Positions 7,575 to 15,145 of a DNA stretch of 19,300 nucleotides are shown piece by piece. The notes beneath the pieces were generated by a model. That model was not told where the DNA came from, searched no databases, and saw only the letters and a list, made by a program, of their open reading frames with translations. Each line of letters starts with the position of its first letter. Position 1 is the first letter of the stretch. Source of the DNA: Sphingomonas sp. CCH9-E2 (lineage in GTDB: Bacteria; Pseudomonadota; Alphaproteobacteria; Sphingomonadales; Sphingomonadaceae); NCBI RefSeq assembly GCF_001557215.1, contig NZ_LSJM01000072.1, forward strand, positions 1 to 19,300, given 5' to 3'. A program made the translations under genes and the position numbers.

Positions 7575-8582
7575 TCAGCCCAGCTTGGCCATGGTGCTGG
7601 CGGTGTCGACCATGCGGTTCGAGAAGCCCCATTCATTGTCGTACCAGCTGACCACGCGAACCAGCTTGCCGTCGATGACCGCGGTTTCGAGGCTGTCGAT
7701 GGTCGACGAGGCCGGGTTGTGGACGATGTCGATCGACACCAAAGGCTCGTCGCTAAATGCGAGCACGCCGACCAGCGAGCCGCTTTCCGACGCCGCCTTG
7801 AGGATCGCGTTGACCTCTTCCTTGGTGGTGTCGCGCTTGGGCGTGAAGGTCAGGTCGATCAGCGAGCCGTCCGGCACGGGGACGCGGACCGACGAGCCGT
7901 CGAGCTTGCCCTTGAGCTCGGGCAGCACTTCGCCGACCGCGCGGGCAGCGCCAGTGGTGGTTGGGATCATGCTCATCGCAGCGGCGCGGGCGCGGCGCAT
8001 GTCCGAGTGGATCTGGTCGAGGATCTTCTGATCGTTGGTGTAGGCGTGGATCGTGGTCATCAGGCCACGTTCGATGCCGATGCTGTCGTTCAGCACCTTC
8101 GCCACCGGGGCGAGGCAGTTGGTGGTGCACGATGCGTTCGACACGATCGTGTGGCCGGCCTCGAGCTTGTCGTGGTTGACGCCATAGACGACGGTCAGGT
8201 CGACATTCTTGCCGGGGGCCGAGATCAGCACCTTCTTTGCACCCGCATCGATATGCTTCTGTGCGCTTTCGCGGTCGGTGAAGAAGCCGGTGCATTCGAG
8301 GACGAGGTCGACGCCGTTCGCGGCATGCGGCAGGTTCGCGGGATCGCGCTCCTTGGTCACCTTGATCCGCTTGCCGTCGATGATCAGGTCATCGCCGTCC
8401 GCGCTCACGGTGCCGGGATAGCGGCCATGCACGCTGTCGCGGCTGAACAGCCAGGCGTTCGACTTGGCGTCGGCCAGATCGTTGATCGTGACCAGTTCCA
8501 GACCGCTTTCCGGGCGCTCCAGGATCGCGCGCGCCACCAGGCGTCCGATGCGTCCGAACCCGTTGATCGCAACCTTCGTCAT
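7575..8582 (-). CDS. gap: Glyceraldehyde-3-phosphate dehydrogenase, type I
   Basis: Oxidises and phosphorylates glyceraldehyde 3-phosphate to 1,3-bisphosphoglycerate using NAD(P). The 335-residue protein has the N-terminal Rossmann motif INGFGRIGR (6-14), the catalytic block [13 protein letters not shown] with nucleophile C152, the general base H179, and the C-terminal [13 protein letters not shown]. The residues TINDL at 32-36 include an Asp at the position that usually favours NAD. The ATG at 8582 is preceded by a strong AAGGAGAG site that overlaps the tkt stop codon (TAAGGAG), so gap is surely in the same transcript as tkt, 10 bases downstream. A longer in-frame start ten codons upstream is rejected because it lies inside tkt. 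Confidence 0.98.
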   Translation of the reverse strand: MTKVAINGFGRIGRLVARAILERPESGLELVTINDLADAKSNAWLFSRDSVHGRYPGTVSADGDDLIIDGKRIKVTKERDPANLPHAANGVDLVLECTGFFTDRESAQKHIDAGAKKVLISAPGKNVDLTVVYGVNHDKLEAGHTIVSNASCTTNCLAPVAKVLNDSIGIERGLMTTIHAYTNDQKILDQIHSDMRRARAAAMSMIPTTTGAARAVGEVLPELKGKLDGSSVRVPVPDGSLIDLTFTPKRDTTKEEVNAILKAASESGSLVGVLAFSDEPLVSIDIVHNPASSTIDSLETAVIDGKLVRVVSWYDNEWGFSNRMVDTASTMAKLG

Positions 8583-8592
8583 TCGTCTCTCC

Positions 8593-10557
8593 TTAAGCGG
8601 CAAGCCGTGCAATAATCTGTGGGGCGATCGCGTCTGCGGTCAGCCCGAAATGGCGATAAAGGTCTTCGGCCGGACCCGACGCGCCGAAACCGTCGATGCC
8701 GAAGTTGAGGCCGTTGAGGCCGGTGTAACGCTGCCACCCGAAGGTGCTGCCAGCCTCGATCGACACGATCAGCGCGTCGGCGGGCAGGATGTCGGCACGG
8801 TAGGCCGCGGGCTGGGCGTCGAACGCCTCGGTGCAGGGCATGGACACGACATCGGCACCGATGCCCTGAGCTTCAAGGGCGGTACGGATATCGGCGGCGA
8901 TTTCGACTTCCGAGCCGGTGGCGAGCAGCACGACCTTGCGGTCGCCCTGTGCCGACTGGAGGCGATAGGCACCCTTGGCGACCTGCCCGACATGGTCGGC
9001 ACCGAGCAACGGGCGCAGGTTCTGGCGGGTGAGCACCAGCATCGAAGGGCCATCAGCGTTGCGCAGCGACAGGTCCCAGGCGGCAGCCGTCTCGACCGCG
9101 TCACACGGACGCCAGACGTTGAGGTTGGGCATGGCGCGCAGGCTCTGCAGATGCTCGATCGGCTGGTGGGTCGGGCCGTCTTCGCCCAAGCCGATGCTGT
9201 CATGCGTCATCACATAGACGACGCGCGCGCGCTGGAGCGCCGAGAGGCGGATCGCGCCGCGCGCATAGTCGGAGAAGACGAGGAAGGTGCCGCCATAGGG
9301 GATGATGCCGCCGTGCAGCGCCATGCCGTTCATCGCGGCGGCCATGCCGAATTCGCGGATGCCGTAATAGACATAGCGGCCGGCATAATTGTCGGCCGTC
9401 AGGGGACCGGTCGCCTTGGTCTTGGTGTTGTTCGAACCCGTCAGGTCGGCCGAGCCGCCGATCAGCTCGGGCAGGTTTTCGGTCAGCGGCTCGAGCGCCA
9501 TCTCGCTCGACTTGCGCGTCGCGACCTTGGGCGGGTTGGTGAGCAGGTCGGCGATGTAGCTGTCGAGGTTGAAGGCGGGCAGCTCGCCCGCCATGCGGCG
9601 CTCGAACTCGGCACGGTCGGCATGGGCGGCGAGGCGCGCCTTCCACTCGGCATGCGGCGCAGCGGCGCGCTTGCCCGCGTCCAGCCAGGCGGCGGCGATG
9701 TCGGCTGGGATTTCGAACGGGGCGTGGGTCCAGCCGAGCGCTGCGCGGGCAGCGGCGACTTCGTCGGCGCCGAGCGGCGAGCCGTGGACCTTGCTCGTCC
9801 CGCCCTTGTTCGGCGCTCCCTTGCCGATCACGGTCTTGCAGCGGACCAGCGAGGGGCGCGGGTCGGCGAGCGCGGCGTCGAACGCGGCGGCGATGCTGGC
9901 GGGATCATGGCCGTCGCAGGCGACGACGTGCCAGCCGGTCGCTTCGTAGCGGGCGGGGATATTCTCGCTCGACGACAGCGACACCTTGCCGTCGATGGTG
10001 ATGTCATTGTCGTCCCACAGCACGATCAGGCGACCGAGCTTGAGGTGCCCGGCAAGGCCGATCGCTTCGTGGTTGATGCCTTCCATCAGGCAGCCGTCGC
10101 CCGCGATCACCCAGGTACGGTGGTCGACGAGTCCGTCGTCGAACACGGCGTTGAGGTGACGCTCGGCCAGCGCCATGCCGACCGCCATGGCGAGGCCCTG
10201 ACCCAGCGGGCCGGTGGTGCATTCGACGCCGGGCAGCTCGAAATTCTCGGGGTGGCCGGCGCACGGGCTGCCGACCTTGCGGAAGTTCTTGATGTCGTCG
10301 AGCGTCGGGCGAGCGTAACCGGTCAGGTGCAGCAACGCATAGATCAGCATCGAGCCATGGCCCGCCGAAAGCACGAAGCGGTCGCGGTCGGCCCATTTGG
10401 GATCGGTCGGATCGTACTTCAGATAGTCGCTGAACAGCACCGTCGCGACATCGGCCATGCCCATCGGCATGCCGGGATGGCCCGAATTGGCGGCCTCCAC
10501 CGCGTCCATCGACAAGGCGCGGATGGCATTGGCGCGGTCGGCGAATGAAATGGTCAC
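8593..10557 (-). CDS. tkt: Transketolase
   Basis: Thiamine diphosphate-dependent transfer of two-carbon ketol units between sugar phosphates, linking glycolytic intermediates with the pentose phosphate pathway. The 654-residue protein has the cofactor motif beginning GDG at 153-155 and ending at N184, the SAGHGSM and TTGPLGQG blocks, the pyrimidine-domain [17 protein letters not shown] with the cofactor-activating glutamate, and a C-terminal domain with LLATGSEV. The start is GTG at 10557, preceded by GAAAGGGGAT; no ATG fits the family N-terminus ([20 protein letters not shown]). It is first in the minus-strand cluster and divergent from the coiled-coil/zapA genes, with 146 bases between. No strong minus-strand promoter could be picked with confidence there. 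Confidence 0.97.
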   Translation of the reverse strand: MTISFADRANAIRALSMDAVEAANSGHPGMPMGMADVATVLFSDYLKYDPTDPKWADRDRFVLSAGHGSMLIYALLHLTGYARPTLDDIKNFRKVGSPCAGHPENFELPGVECTTGPLGQGLAMAVGMALAERHLNAVFDDGLVDHRTWVIAGDGCLMEGINHEAIGLAGHLKLGRLIVLWDDNDITIDGKVSLSSSENIPARYEATGWHVVACDGHDPASIAAAFDAALADPRPSLVRCKTVIGKGAPNKGGTSKVHGSPLGADEVAAARAALGWTHAPFEIPADIAAAWLDAGKRAAAPHAEWKARLAAHADRAEFERRMAGELPAFNLDSYIADLLTNPPKVATRKSSEMALEPLTENLPELIGGSADLTGSNNTKTKATGPLTADNYAGRYVYYGIREFGMAAAMNGMALHGGIIPYGGTFLVFSDYARGAIRLSALQRARVVYVMTHDSIGLGEDGPTHQPIEHLQSLRAMPNLNVWRPCDAVETAAAWDLSLRNADGPSMLVLTRQNLRPLLGADHVGQVAKGAYRLQSAQGDRKVVLLATGSEVEIAADIRTALEAQGIGADVVSMPCTEAFDAQPAAYRADILPADALIVSIEAGSTFGWQRYTGLNGLNFGIDGFGASGPAEDLYRHFGLTADAIAPQIIARLAA

Positions 10558-10668
10558 GGCATATCCCCTTTCGGGCCTGCGCGCGTCGCGTTGAGTCTCG
10601 CCACGGCCCGGCGAATCGAAGTTGGCGTGCCAATGGGGCGCGCGGGCGCAGTCGTCAACCGCGCGGGG

Positions 10669-10697
10669 TTGCGACTTGGGTAAAGCGTCCCTATCCA
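10669..10697 (+). promoter_or_regulatory. Candidate promoter giving a leaderless transcript
   Basis: TTGCGA (10669-10674), a 17-base spacer and TATCCA (10692-10697) form a plausible sigma-70 promoter. The expected transcription start, about seven bases after the -10 box, coincides with the A of the ATG at 10704. No ribosome binding site precedes that ATG, which agrees with a leaderless message. The -10 match is only partial. Confidence 0.4.
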
Positions 10698-10703
10698 CCC
10701 GGC

Positions 10704-10889
10704 ATGGCGGATGCGGAACCCTCCGCGCTCGATCGGATCGAGCGCGCGCTTACGCGGATCGAGGCTGCGGCTGCGCGCCGCGCCTTTGACGCCGAACGGC
10801 TGGAACATCGGCACGCGGTGCTGCGCGGCAAGGTCGAGCAGGCGATTGCTGCGCTGGATGCGCTGATCGAACAGGAAGGCGACGCCTGA
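10704..10889 (+). CDS. Small coiled-coil protein upstream of zapA, ZauP-like
   Basis: A 61-residue, almost wholly helical protein (ALDRIERALTRIEAAAARR, later VEQAIAALDALIEQEG) with heptad-like spacing of Leu, Ile and Ala. In Caulobacter crescentus the gene directly upstream of zapA encodes ZauP, a coiled-coil partner of ZapA that helps focus the Z-ring. Position, size class and coiled-coil character fit such a role here, though I cannot prove orthology from so short and low-complexity a sequence. Its stop overlaps the zapA start in TGATG, arguing for coupled, possibly stoichiometric, synthesis. There is no visible ribosome binding site, and a promoter at 10669-10697 could produce a leaderless mRNA. 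Confidence 0.8.
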   Translation: MADAEPSALDRIERALTRIEAAAARRAFDAERLEHRHAVLRGKVEQAIAALDALIEQEGDA

Positions 10890-11176
10890 TGGGTCAGGTC
10901 ACCCTCACCATCGCCGGACGCAGCCACAGCATCGCCTGTCGCGATGGCGAGGAGCTGCATCTGGAGCGGCTCGGGGCGTTGCTGGAGAAGCACGCCGACA
11001 CCGCGGTGCGCGCGTCGGGTGGCCTCAGCGGCGAGCGGACGATGCTGTTCCTGGCGCTGATCCTGGCCGACCAACTTGACGAGGCGGAGCGCAACCCGCC
11101 GGGCGGCGTGTCGCCGGTGCTGCTCGACAATCTAGCGGACCGGCTGGAGGCAGTGGCGGCGGCGCTGGAGCAATAA
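10889..11176 (+). CDS. zapA: Cell division protein ZapA
   Basis: ZapA binds FtsZ and stabilises or aligns filaments in the cytoplasmic Z-ring. The 95-residue protein begins with the beta-rich MGQVTLTIAGRSHSIACRDGEE, continues with the helix HLERLGALLEKHA and the MLFLALILADQLDEAE block, and ends in a helix (LDNLADRLEAVAAALEQ) fit for the tetramer coiled coil. It starts inside the stop codon of the coiled-coil gene (TGATG). In many proteobacteria zapA is followed by 6S RNA and then the 5-formyltetrahydrofolate cyclo-ligase gene; here a parD-parE pair lies between zapA and the RNA. Its stop codon is inside a 32-base palindrome that may terminate the transcript. Confidence 0.93.
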   Translation: MGQVTLTIAGRSHSIACRDGEELHLERLGALLEKHADTAVRASGGLSGERTMLFLALILADQLDEAERNPPGGVSPVLLDNLADRLEAVAAALEQ

Positions 11177-11202
11177 CGAAAATTGCGCAGTTTTTGTTAT
11201 TG
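11171..11202. promoter_or_regulatory. 32-base palindrome over the zapA stop and upstream of parDE
   Basis: The left half CAATAACGAAAATTGC and the right half GCAGTTTTTGTTATTG are complementary at 14 of 16 positions, and the two exceptions become G-U pairs in the plus-strand RNA. It is strikingly AT-rich against its surroundings. It contains the zapA stop codon (11174-11176) and ends 30 bases before parD. It could terminate zapA transcription, serve as the ParD operator, or both; a weak TTGCGC, 17 bases, TAGGTT promoter (11183-11211) overlaps its right half, as expected for an autoregulated toxin-antitoxin operator. Confidence 0.6.
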
Positions 11203-11211
11203 AGGTAGGTT

Positions 11212-11225
11212 CCTTCGCGAAGGGG
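11212..11225 (+). promoter_or_regulatory. parD ribosome binding site inside a small palindrome
   Basis: CCTTCGCGAAGG (11212-11223) is a perfect 12-base palindrome. Its right arm runs into AAGGGG (11220-11225), the Shine-Dalgarno sequence seven bases before the parD ATG. Pairing would mask part of the ribosome binding site, or the palindrome could be a second DNA site. Confidence 0.4.
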
Positions 11226-11232
11226 TGATGCG

Positions 11233-11484
11233 ATGAACGTATCAATCGGTGAACGCTGGGAAGGCTTTGTCGAGGGCATCGTCAAGTCGGGCCGCTATGG
11301 CTCGGCAAGCGAAGTCGTTCGCGAAGGGCTGCGGCTGGTCGAGGAGCGCGAATCCAAGCTGAAGGCGCTGCGGGATACGCTCAATGCCTCGATCGAACGC
11401 GGCGGCCAGTATAGCCGCGAGGACGTGCGTCAGTCCGTCGAGGCGGCGCTGGATGAATGGGAAGCCAATCGCGCAGACCGCTAA
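11233..11484 (+). CDS. parD: ParD-like antitoxin (ribbon-helix-helix)
   Basis: The 83-residue antitoxin of a type II toxin-antitoxin pair. The N-terminal part ([20 protein letters not shown], then [20 protein letters not shown]) has the strand-helix-helix pattern and the [16 protein letters not shown] signature of ParD/CC2985-type antitoxins, which bind operator DNA as dimers. The charged C-terminal helix (about 45-80) is the expected toxin-wrapping segment. The gene has a good ribosome binding site and is followed directly by parE with no base between TAA and ATG. The upstream 32-base palindrome is a candidate operator, consistent with the usual autorepression of such pairs. Confidence 0.92.
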   Translation: MNVSIGERWEGFVEGIVKSGRYGSASEVVREGLRLVEERESKLKALRDTLNASIERGGQYSREDVRQSVEAALDEWEANRADR

Positions 11485-11805
11485 ATGCGACCGCTGACTT
11501 ACACGAGCGCGGCCCGGCAGGATTTGGTGGAGATTGCCCTGGGCATCGCCGAGCGAAGCGGCAATCGCGAGATCGCAACTGCCTTTGTGGCCAAGCTGGA
11601 GGCGCGTTGCGGACGATTGGCGGCGTTGCCGGGGTTGATGGGGACGATGCGGCCCGAATTGCGGCCGGGCATTCGATCGATCGTTCACCACAACTATCTG
11701 ATCTTCTTCCATTATGTGGGTGAGGGTGTCGAAGTGGTCAACATCCTGCCCGGACGGCGCAACCTGGATCTGCTGTTTGAGGCGAACGACCCCGATCCCC
11801 ATTGA
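11485..11805 (+). CDS. parE: ParE-like toxin (RelE/ParE superfamily)
   Basis: The 106-residue toxin partner of the preceding antitoxin. It shows the RelE/ParE fold order: strand MRPLTYTSAARQDLVEIA, long helices (about 10-48, with FVAKLEARCGRLAALPGLMG), then the strand block IRSIVHHNYLIFFHYVGEGVEVVNILPGRR with the conserved Y..FFHY and late arginines, and a short tail. Characterised ParE toxins act on DNA gyrase, while RelE relatives cut mRNA; the sequence alone favours ParE by its cognate antitoxin type. Nothing suggests it is broken. Its stop codon (11803-11805) falls within the predicted -35 box of the 6S RNA promoter. Confidence 0.92.
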   Translation: MRPLTYTSAARQDLVEIALGIAERSGNREIATAFVAKLEARCGRLAALPGLMGTMRPELRPGIRSIVHHNYLIFFHYVGEGVEVVNILPGRRNLDLLFEANDPDPH

Positions 11806-11830
11806 TCCGTCGGCTCTGCGCCCCTAAATT
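11802..11830 (+). promoter_or_regulatory. Predicted promoter of the 6S RNA gene
   Basis: TTGATC (11802-11807), exactly 17 bases, then TAAATT (11825-11830) is the best promoter-like sequence in the window. Initiation seven bases downstream, near 11837, would place the 5' end at the GGCGGG arm that can close the RNA with CCCGCC near 11991-11996. The -35 hexamer contains the parE stop codon. Confidence 0.55.
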
Positions 11831-11836
11831 GGCGGT

Positions 11837-12000
11837 GGCGGGTACTGCCCGGTGCGAGCTTTAGCGATTATCCCTGAGGCGATTCTTCATCCATGGGGGC
11901 TGTCCCTGCTCAGATCCTGGTCTGTGGCACATGGTCCCCACCTGACGTAAACGGCGTCAGAGGATATTCAAGCACACGGCCCATGGTGGTCCCGCCAACG
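11837..12000 (+). ncRNA. ssrS: Probable 6S RNA
   Basis: This stretch has no coding potential and lies directly before the 5-formyltetrahydrofolate cyclo-ligase gene and downstream of zapA, the classical location of the 6S RNA gene. 6S RNA mimics an open promoter and sequesters the housekeeping sigma-70 RNA polymerase, mostly in stationary phase. The expected closing stem can form between GGCGGG near 11838-11843 and CCCGCC at 11991-11996. An inner stem joins TGGGG near 11893-11898 with CCCCA near 11936-11940, and a small hairpin CTGACG/CGTCAG (11942-11960) sits on the 3' side, as in alphaproteobacterial 6S RNAs. The length of about 160 bases fits. Ends are approximate and no covariance search was possible. 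Confidence 0.75.
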
Positions 12001-12021
12001 GATTTGGTCAGCGAGGCCGCG

Positions 12022-12040
12022 GCTTCGCAGGGTGCGAAGC
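12022..12040 (+). promoter_or_regulatory. Hairpin just before the cyclo-ligase start codon
   Basis: GCTTCGCA (12022-12029) and TGCGAAGC (12033-12040) form a perfect 8-base stem with loop GGG, ending six bases before the ATG at 12047. It occupies the place where a ribosome binding site should be, and none is seen. It may mark the 3' boundary of the 6S precursor, act as a weak terminator (no T-tract), or limit translation of the downstream gene. Confidence 0.45.
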
Positions 12041-12046
12041 GCGATT

Positions 12047-12601
12047 ATGGCTGACGACAAACGGACCCTGCGCGCCCGGATGCGCGCGCTGCGTGACGAG
12101 TTCGCGATGACCATCGGGGGCGTGATCGAGCCGCCCGCTGCCCTGCTTGCGCGGTTCGGGCCGGGGGTGACGGTTTCTTCCTATATCCCGGTGGGCAGCG
12201 AGGCCGATCCGACCGCGATCGCCTGGGCCGCGCGGGAGGCCGGGTGCCGGATCGTGCTGCCGCATGTTACCAGCCGCGAGTCGCCGGTGCGCTTCTTTGC
12301 GTGGGAGCCGGAGCATGCGCTGGTCGACGGGCCGCTGGGACTGCGCCAGCCCGATGACGGCGGCGTCGAGTGCGATCCCGATATCGTGCTCACCCCGTTG
12401 CTGGCGTTCGACGCGGCGATGAACCGGCTCGGCCAGGGCGCGGGCCATTATGACCGGGTGTTCGAGCGGCTGCCCGATGCGTGGCGGATCGGCATCGCCT
12501 GGTCGGTGCAGCAGGTCGAGGCGCTGGCGACCGACAGCTGGGACATGCCGCTGCACGGCGTGGTCACCGAAGCCGCCGCGCATGGCGAGGCCGCAGCATG
12601 A
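12047..12601 (+). CDS. 5-formyltetrahydrofolate cyclo-ligase
   Basis: Converts 5-formyltetrahydrofolate with ATP to 5,10-methenyltetrahydrofolate, returning a storage/inhibitory folate to the one-carbon pool; the E. coli relative is ygfA/fau, also linked to 6S RNA. The 184-residue protein has the basic N-terminus DDKRTLRARMRALRDE, the SSYIPVGSEADP block (44-55), and the nucleotide/metal signature RLGQGAGHYDR (127-137), where most relatives have GGG(Y/F)YDR. The start MADDKR at 12047 is chosen by family fit although no ribosome binding site precedes it; a hairpin sits there instead. Its last codon and stop overlap the next gene's ATG (ATGA). Confidence 0.93.
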   Translation: MADDKRTLRARMRALRDEFAMTIGGVIEPPAALLARFGPGVTVSSYIPVGSEADPTAIAWAAREAGCRIVLPHVTSRESPVRFFAWEPEHALVDGPLGLRQPDDGGVECDPDIVLTPLLAFDAAMNRLGQGAGHYDRVFERLPDAWRIGIAWSVQQVEALATDSWDMPLHGVVTEAAAHGEAAA

Positions 12602-12816
12602 CCCCGAGCTGGCGCAAGCCCGCCGGGGCGTTCGCGATCATTGCATTGATCATCATCTGGTGCGTCGCGGTGGCGAGCCTGTCGCGGATCGTCGGCGAAT
12701 GGCCGGTCCTCATCCAGTTGGTTTTCTACGTCTTCACGGGGATCGTGTGGATCCTGCCGCTCAAGCCGCTGTTGCTGTGGATGGAGACCGGCCGCTGGCG
12801 CGTGCCGCGCGATTAG
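12598..12816 (+). CDS. DUF2842 small inner membrane protein
   Basis: A 72-residue protein beginning MTPSWRKPAG with two hydrophobic helices (about 9-28 and 38-58) and the ending LLLWMETGRWRVPRD. This matches the DUF2842 family of small alphaproteobacterial membrane proteins, function unknown. The ATG overlaps the cyclo-ligase stop codon in an ATGA, so it is probably translated by coupling. Its TAG stop overlaps the TAA stop of the convergent PRC-barrel gene. The family fit rests on the W-R-K-P start and W-x-x-x-G-R-W-R ending, which I recognise but could not check. Confidence 0.85.
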   Translation: MTPSWRKPAGAFAIIALIIIWCVAVASLSRIVGEWPVLIQLVFYVFTGIVWILPLKPLLLWMETGRWRVPRD

Positions 12817-13175
12817 AGCGCGGGAACGCCGTAATAGGCGTAGACCTCTTCGCCATAGGCGCGGTCATAGGTCGGCTCTTCACCTTCGCGATCGTAGTTC
12901 GGCGCATTTTCGAGCTTTTCGCGGCTGAGCGATACGACATAGCCGTCCTTGTCGGTGTCATAGGTCAGCGCCTGCCACGGCACGGGATAATGGCGGTGGC
13001 CGATGCCGAGCACGCCGCCAAACGCCATCACGGCATATTCGGCGCGGCCCGAGACCTTGTCGACCATGAAGCGTTCGACATGGCCAAGCTTTTCGCCGCT
13101 GGCGTCATAGACGCTGGTGCCTTCAACGCGGTCCGAGGCGATCAGGCGGTTGGGGCTGTCGATGGTGGTGTTCAT
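12813..13175 (-). CDS. PRC-barrel domain protein
   Basis: A 120-residue soluble protein with one PRC-barrel domain (about residues 10-80), recognised by LIASDRVEGTSVYDASGEKL, then GHVERFMVDKVSGRAEYAVM and HYPVPWQALTYD. PRC-barrels are small beta-barrels found in photosynthetic reaction centre H subunits and RimM, and as stand-alone proteins in many alphaproteobacteria, often linked to stress or envelope functions; the specific role is not known. The tail (about 85-120) is acidic and tyrosine-rich. A strong AAGGAGAG site precedes the ATG. It is divergent from the M1 peptidase gene, with 89 bases between, and convergent with DUF2842. Confidence 0.9.
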   Translation of the reverse strand: MNTTIDSPNRLIASDRVEGTSVYDASGEKLGHVERFMVDKVSGRAEYAVMAFGGVLGIGHRHYPVPWQALTYDTDKDGYVVSLSREKLENAPNYDREGEEPTYDRAYGEEVYAYYGVPAL

Positions 13176-13264
13176 CGCATCTCTCCTTCGATTTCAGGGA
13201 TATGGCCCCAACGCATGAGCGCCGCGCTTGTGCCGAACGAAATCGGGTCGTAGCAGTTGCGACC

Positions 13265-15145
13265 ATGCGTATCCTGACCCTCGCAGCGTTGCTGCTCGCC
13301 TCCGCCGCCCCTGCCCTCGCCCACGGCCAGACCGCCAAGGTCGCGCCGGTGCTGGCCACGCCCGAGGCGAAGGATGTGTGGACCTATGCCCGCCCCGCCG
13401 AAGCGCGGGTGACGCATGTCGACCTCGACCTGCACATCGATTTTGCAAGCAAGACGATCAGCGGCGTCGCGGTGCTGGATGTGGCGGCGGCCAAGGGTGC
13501 GAAGGAGATCGTGCTCGATACGCTCGACCTCACGATCACCGAGGTAAGCGACGAAAAGCGCGTCAAGCTGCCGCACACGGTCGGCCCGAAGGACCCGGAG
13601 CTGGGCAGCCCGCTGACCATTCAGCTCAACGGCGCGAAGAAGATCCGCATCGCCTATAGCGCCAGCCCCGGCGCGCGCGCGCTGCAATGGCTGACGCCCG
13701 CGCAGACGCAGAGCAAGACCCTGCCCTTCCTGTTCAGCCAGGGGCAGGCGATCAACAACCGCAGCTGGATCCCGACGCAGGACAGCCCCGGCATCCGCCA
13801 GACCTGGGCCGCGACGGTGACCGTGCCCGACGGCTTCGTGCCGGTGATGAGCGCGCAGATGCTGGACGGCGCGACCGGCGCACTGCTGCCGCACCAGCGG
13901 CGGAAATTCCGGTTCAAGATGGACAATCCGGTGCCGCCCTATCTGATCGCGATCGCGGTCGGAGACCTGAAGTTCAAGGAAATCGGCCCGCGCACCGGGG
14001 TATGGGCCGAGGCCGGGATGATCGACGCCGCCGTGTCCGAATTCGCCGATGTCGAAAAGATGATCGACGCGGCGCAGGCGCTGTACGGCCCCTATCGCTG
14101 GGGCCGCTACGACATGCTCGTCCTGCCCCCCTCCTTCCCCTATGGCGGGATGGAAAACCCCAATCTCACCTTCTTCACCCCCACGATCATCACCGGCGAC
14201 CGGTCGAACACCGATGTGCTGGCGCATGAGCTGGCGCATAGCTGGTCGGGCAATCTGGTCACCAACGCGACCTGGTCGGACGGCTGGTTGAACGAGGGCT
14301 TCACCACCTATTTCGAGAACCGGATCATGGAGGCGCTGTACGGCAAGGAGCGCGCCGCGATCTATTCGGACCTCGACTATGCCGGGATGCTGCGCGACGT
14401 GAAGAATGCCGGCGGCGACAGCGCGCCGTCGACGCGATTGCATGGCGAGCCGGGCGACAGCGCGGGGCAGCTGGATTATCTGAAGGGCAGCACCTTCCTG
14501 CGGACCATCGAATATGCGGTCGGGCGGAAGCGGTTCGACGCATACCTGCGCGGCTATTTCGACCGGCACGCCTTCCAACCGCAGACCAGTGCGGGGTTCC
14601 TGGCCGATATCCGCAAGCATCTGATCAAGGGCGACAAGGCGCTGGACTCGAAACTCCAGCTCGACCGCTGGGTCTATCAGCCGGGTGTGCCGCCCAACGC
14701 GGTGCAGGTGAAGTCGGATACGCTGGCCAAGGTCGATGCGCAGCTCGCCGCGTTCAATGCGGGCGGGCCGGCTTCGGCGATCGACACGGCGGGCTGGCAG
14801 ACGCAGCAATGGCAGCGGTTGCTGGGCGGGCTGCCGCGCCAGCAGAGCGCGGCGCGGCTGGCCGAGCTGGACGCGGCGCTTAAGCTGACCAGCTCGAAAA
14901 ACGCCTATGTCCAGTCGGCCTGGTTCGATCTGGCGATCGCCAACCGGTACGCGCCGGTGATCCCGGCGCTGGAAGAGTATTTGACACGCGTCGGTCGCAA
15001 CCTGCTGGTCACGCCGCTCTATCGCGGGCTGAAGGCACAGGGTGACTGGGGCACCCCGATCGCGCAGCGGATCTTCGAGAAGGCGAAGCCGGGATATCAT
15101 CCCGTAACGGTCGGCGCGGTGACGCGGATTTTGGAGACGCGCTGA
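13265..15145 (+). CDS. Exported M1 family zinc metallopeptidase (leukotriene A4 hydrolase/aminopeptidase type)
   Basis: A 626-residue secreted or periplasmic aminopeptidase. The signal peptide is MRILTLAALLLASAAPALAHG, which decides the start at 13265. The M1 N-terminal beta domain (about 45-235) is followed by the catalytic domain with GGMEN at 294-298 (substrate amino-terminus recognition) and the zinc site HELAH at 321-325 with E344 in WLNEG, i.e. H321, H325 and E344 as ligands and E322 as the catalytic acid. The block NPNLTFFTPTIITGDRS and the sequence after HELAH closely follow leukotriene A4 hydrolase, and a helical C-terminal domain (about 500-626) has the same type. Bacterial members act as aminopeptidases; epoxide hydrolase activity is not assumed. 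No clear ribosome binding site is seen. Confidence 0.95.
   Translation: MRILTLAALLLASAAPALAHGQTAKVAPVLATPEAKDVWTYARPAEARVTHVDLDLHIDFASKTISGVAVLDVAAAKGAKEIVLDTLDLTITEVSDEKRVKLPHTVGPKDPELGSPLTIQLNGAKKIRIAYSASPGARALQWLTPAQTQSKTLPFLFSQGQAINNRSWIPTQDSPGIRQTWAATVTVPDGFVPVMSAQMLDGATGALLPHQRRKFRFKMDNPVPPYLIAIAVGDLKFKEIGPRTGVWAEAGMIDAAVSEFADVEKMIDAAQALYGPYRWGRYDMLVLPPSFPYGGMENPNLTFFTPTIITGDRSNTDVLAHELAHSWSGNLVTNATWSDGWLNEGFTTYFENRIMEALYGKERAAIYSDLDYAGMLRDVKNAGGDSAPSTRLHGEPGDSAGQLDYLKGSTFLRTIEYAVGRKRFDAYLRGYFDRHAFQPQTSAGFLADIRKHLIKGDKALDSKLQLDRWVYQPGVPPNAVQVKSDTLAKVDAQLAAFNAGGPASAIDTAGWQTQQWQRLLGGLPRQQSAARLAELDAALKLTSSKNAYVQSAWFDLAIANRYAPVIPALEEYLTRVGRNLLVTPLYRGLKAQGDWGTPIAQRIFEKAKPGYHPVTVGAVTRILETR

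Noticed and set aside
8464..10548. Long plus-strand open frame (694 codons) opposite gap and tkt
   Set aside because: It is the mirror of a well-supported transketolase frame. In GC-rich DNA the complementary strand of a real gene often stays open, and the translation is low-complexity and rich in Arg, Gly, Ala and His without motifs.
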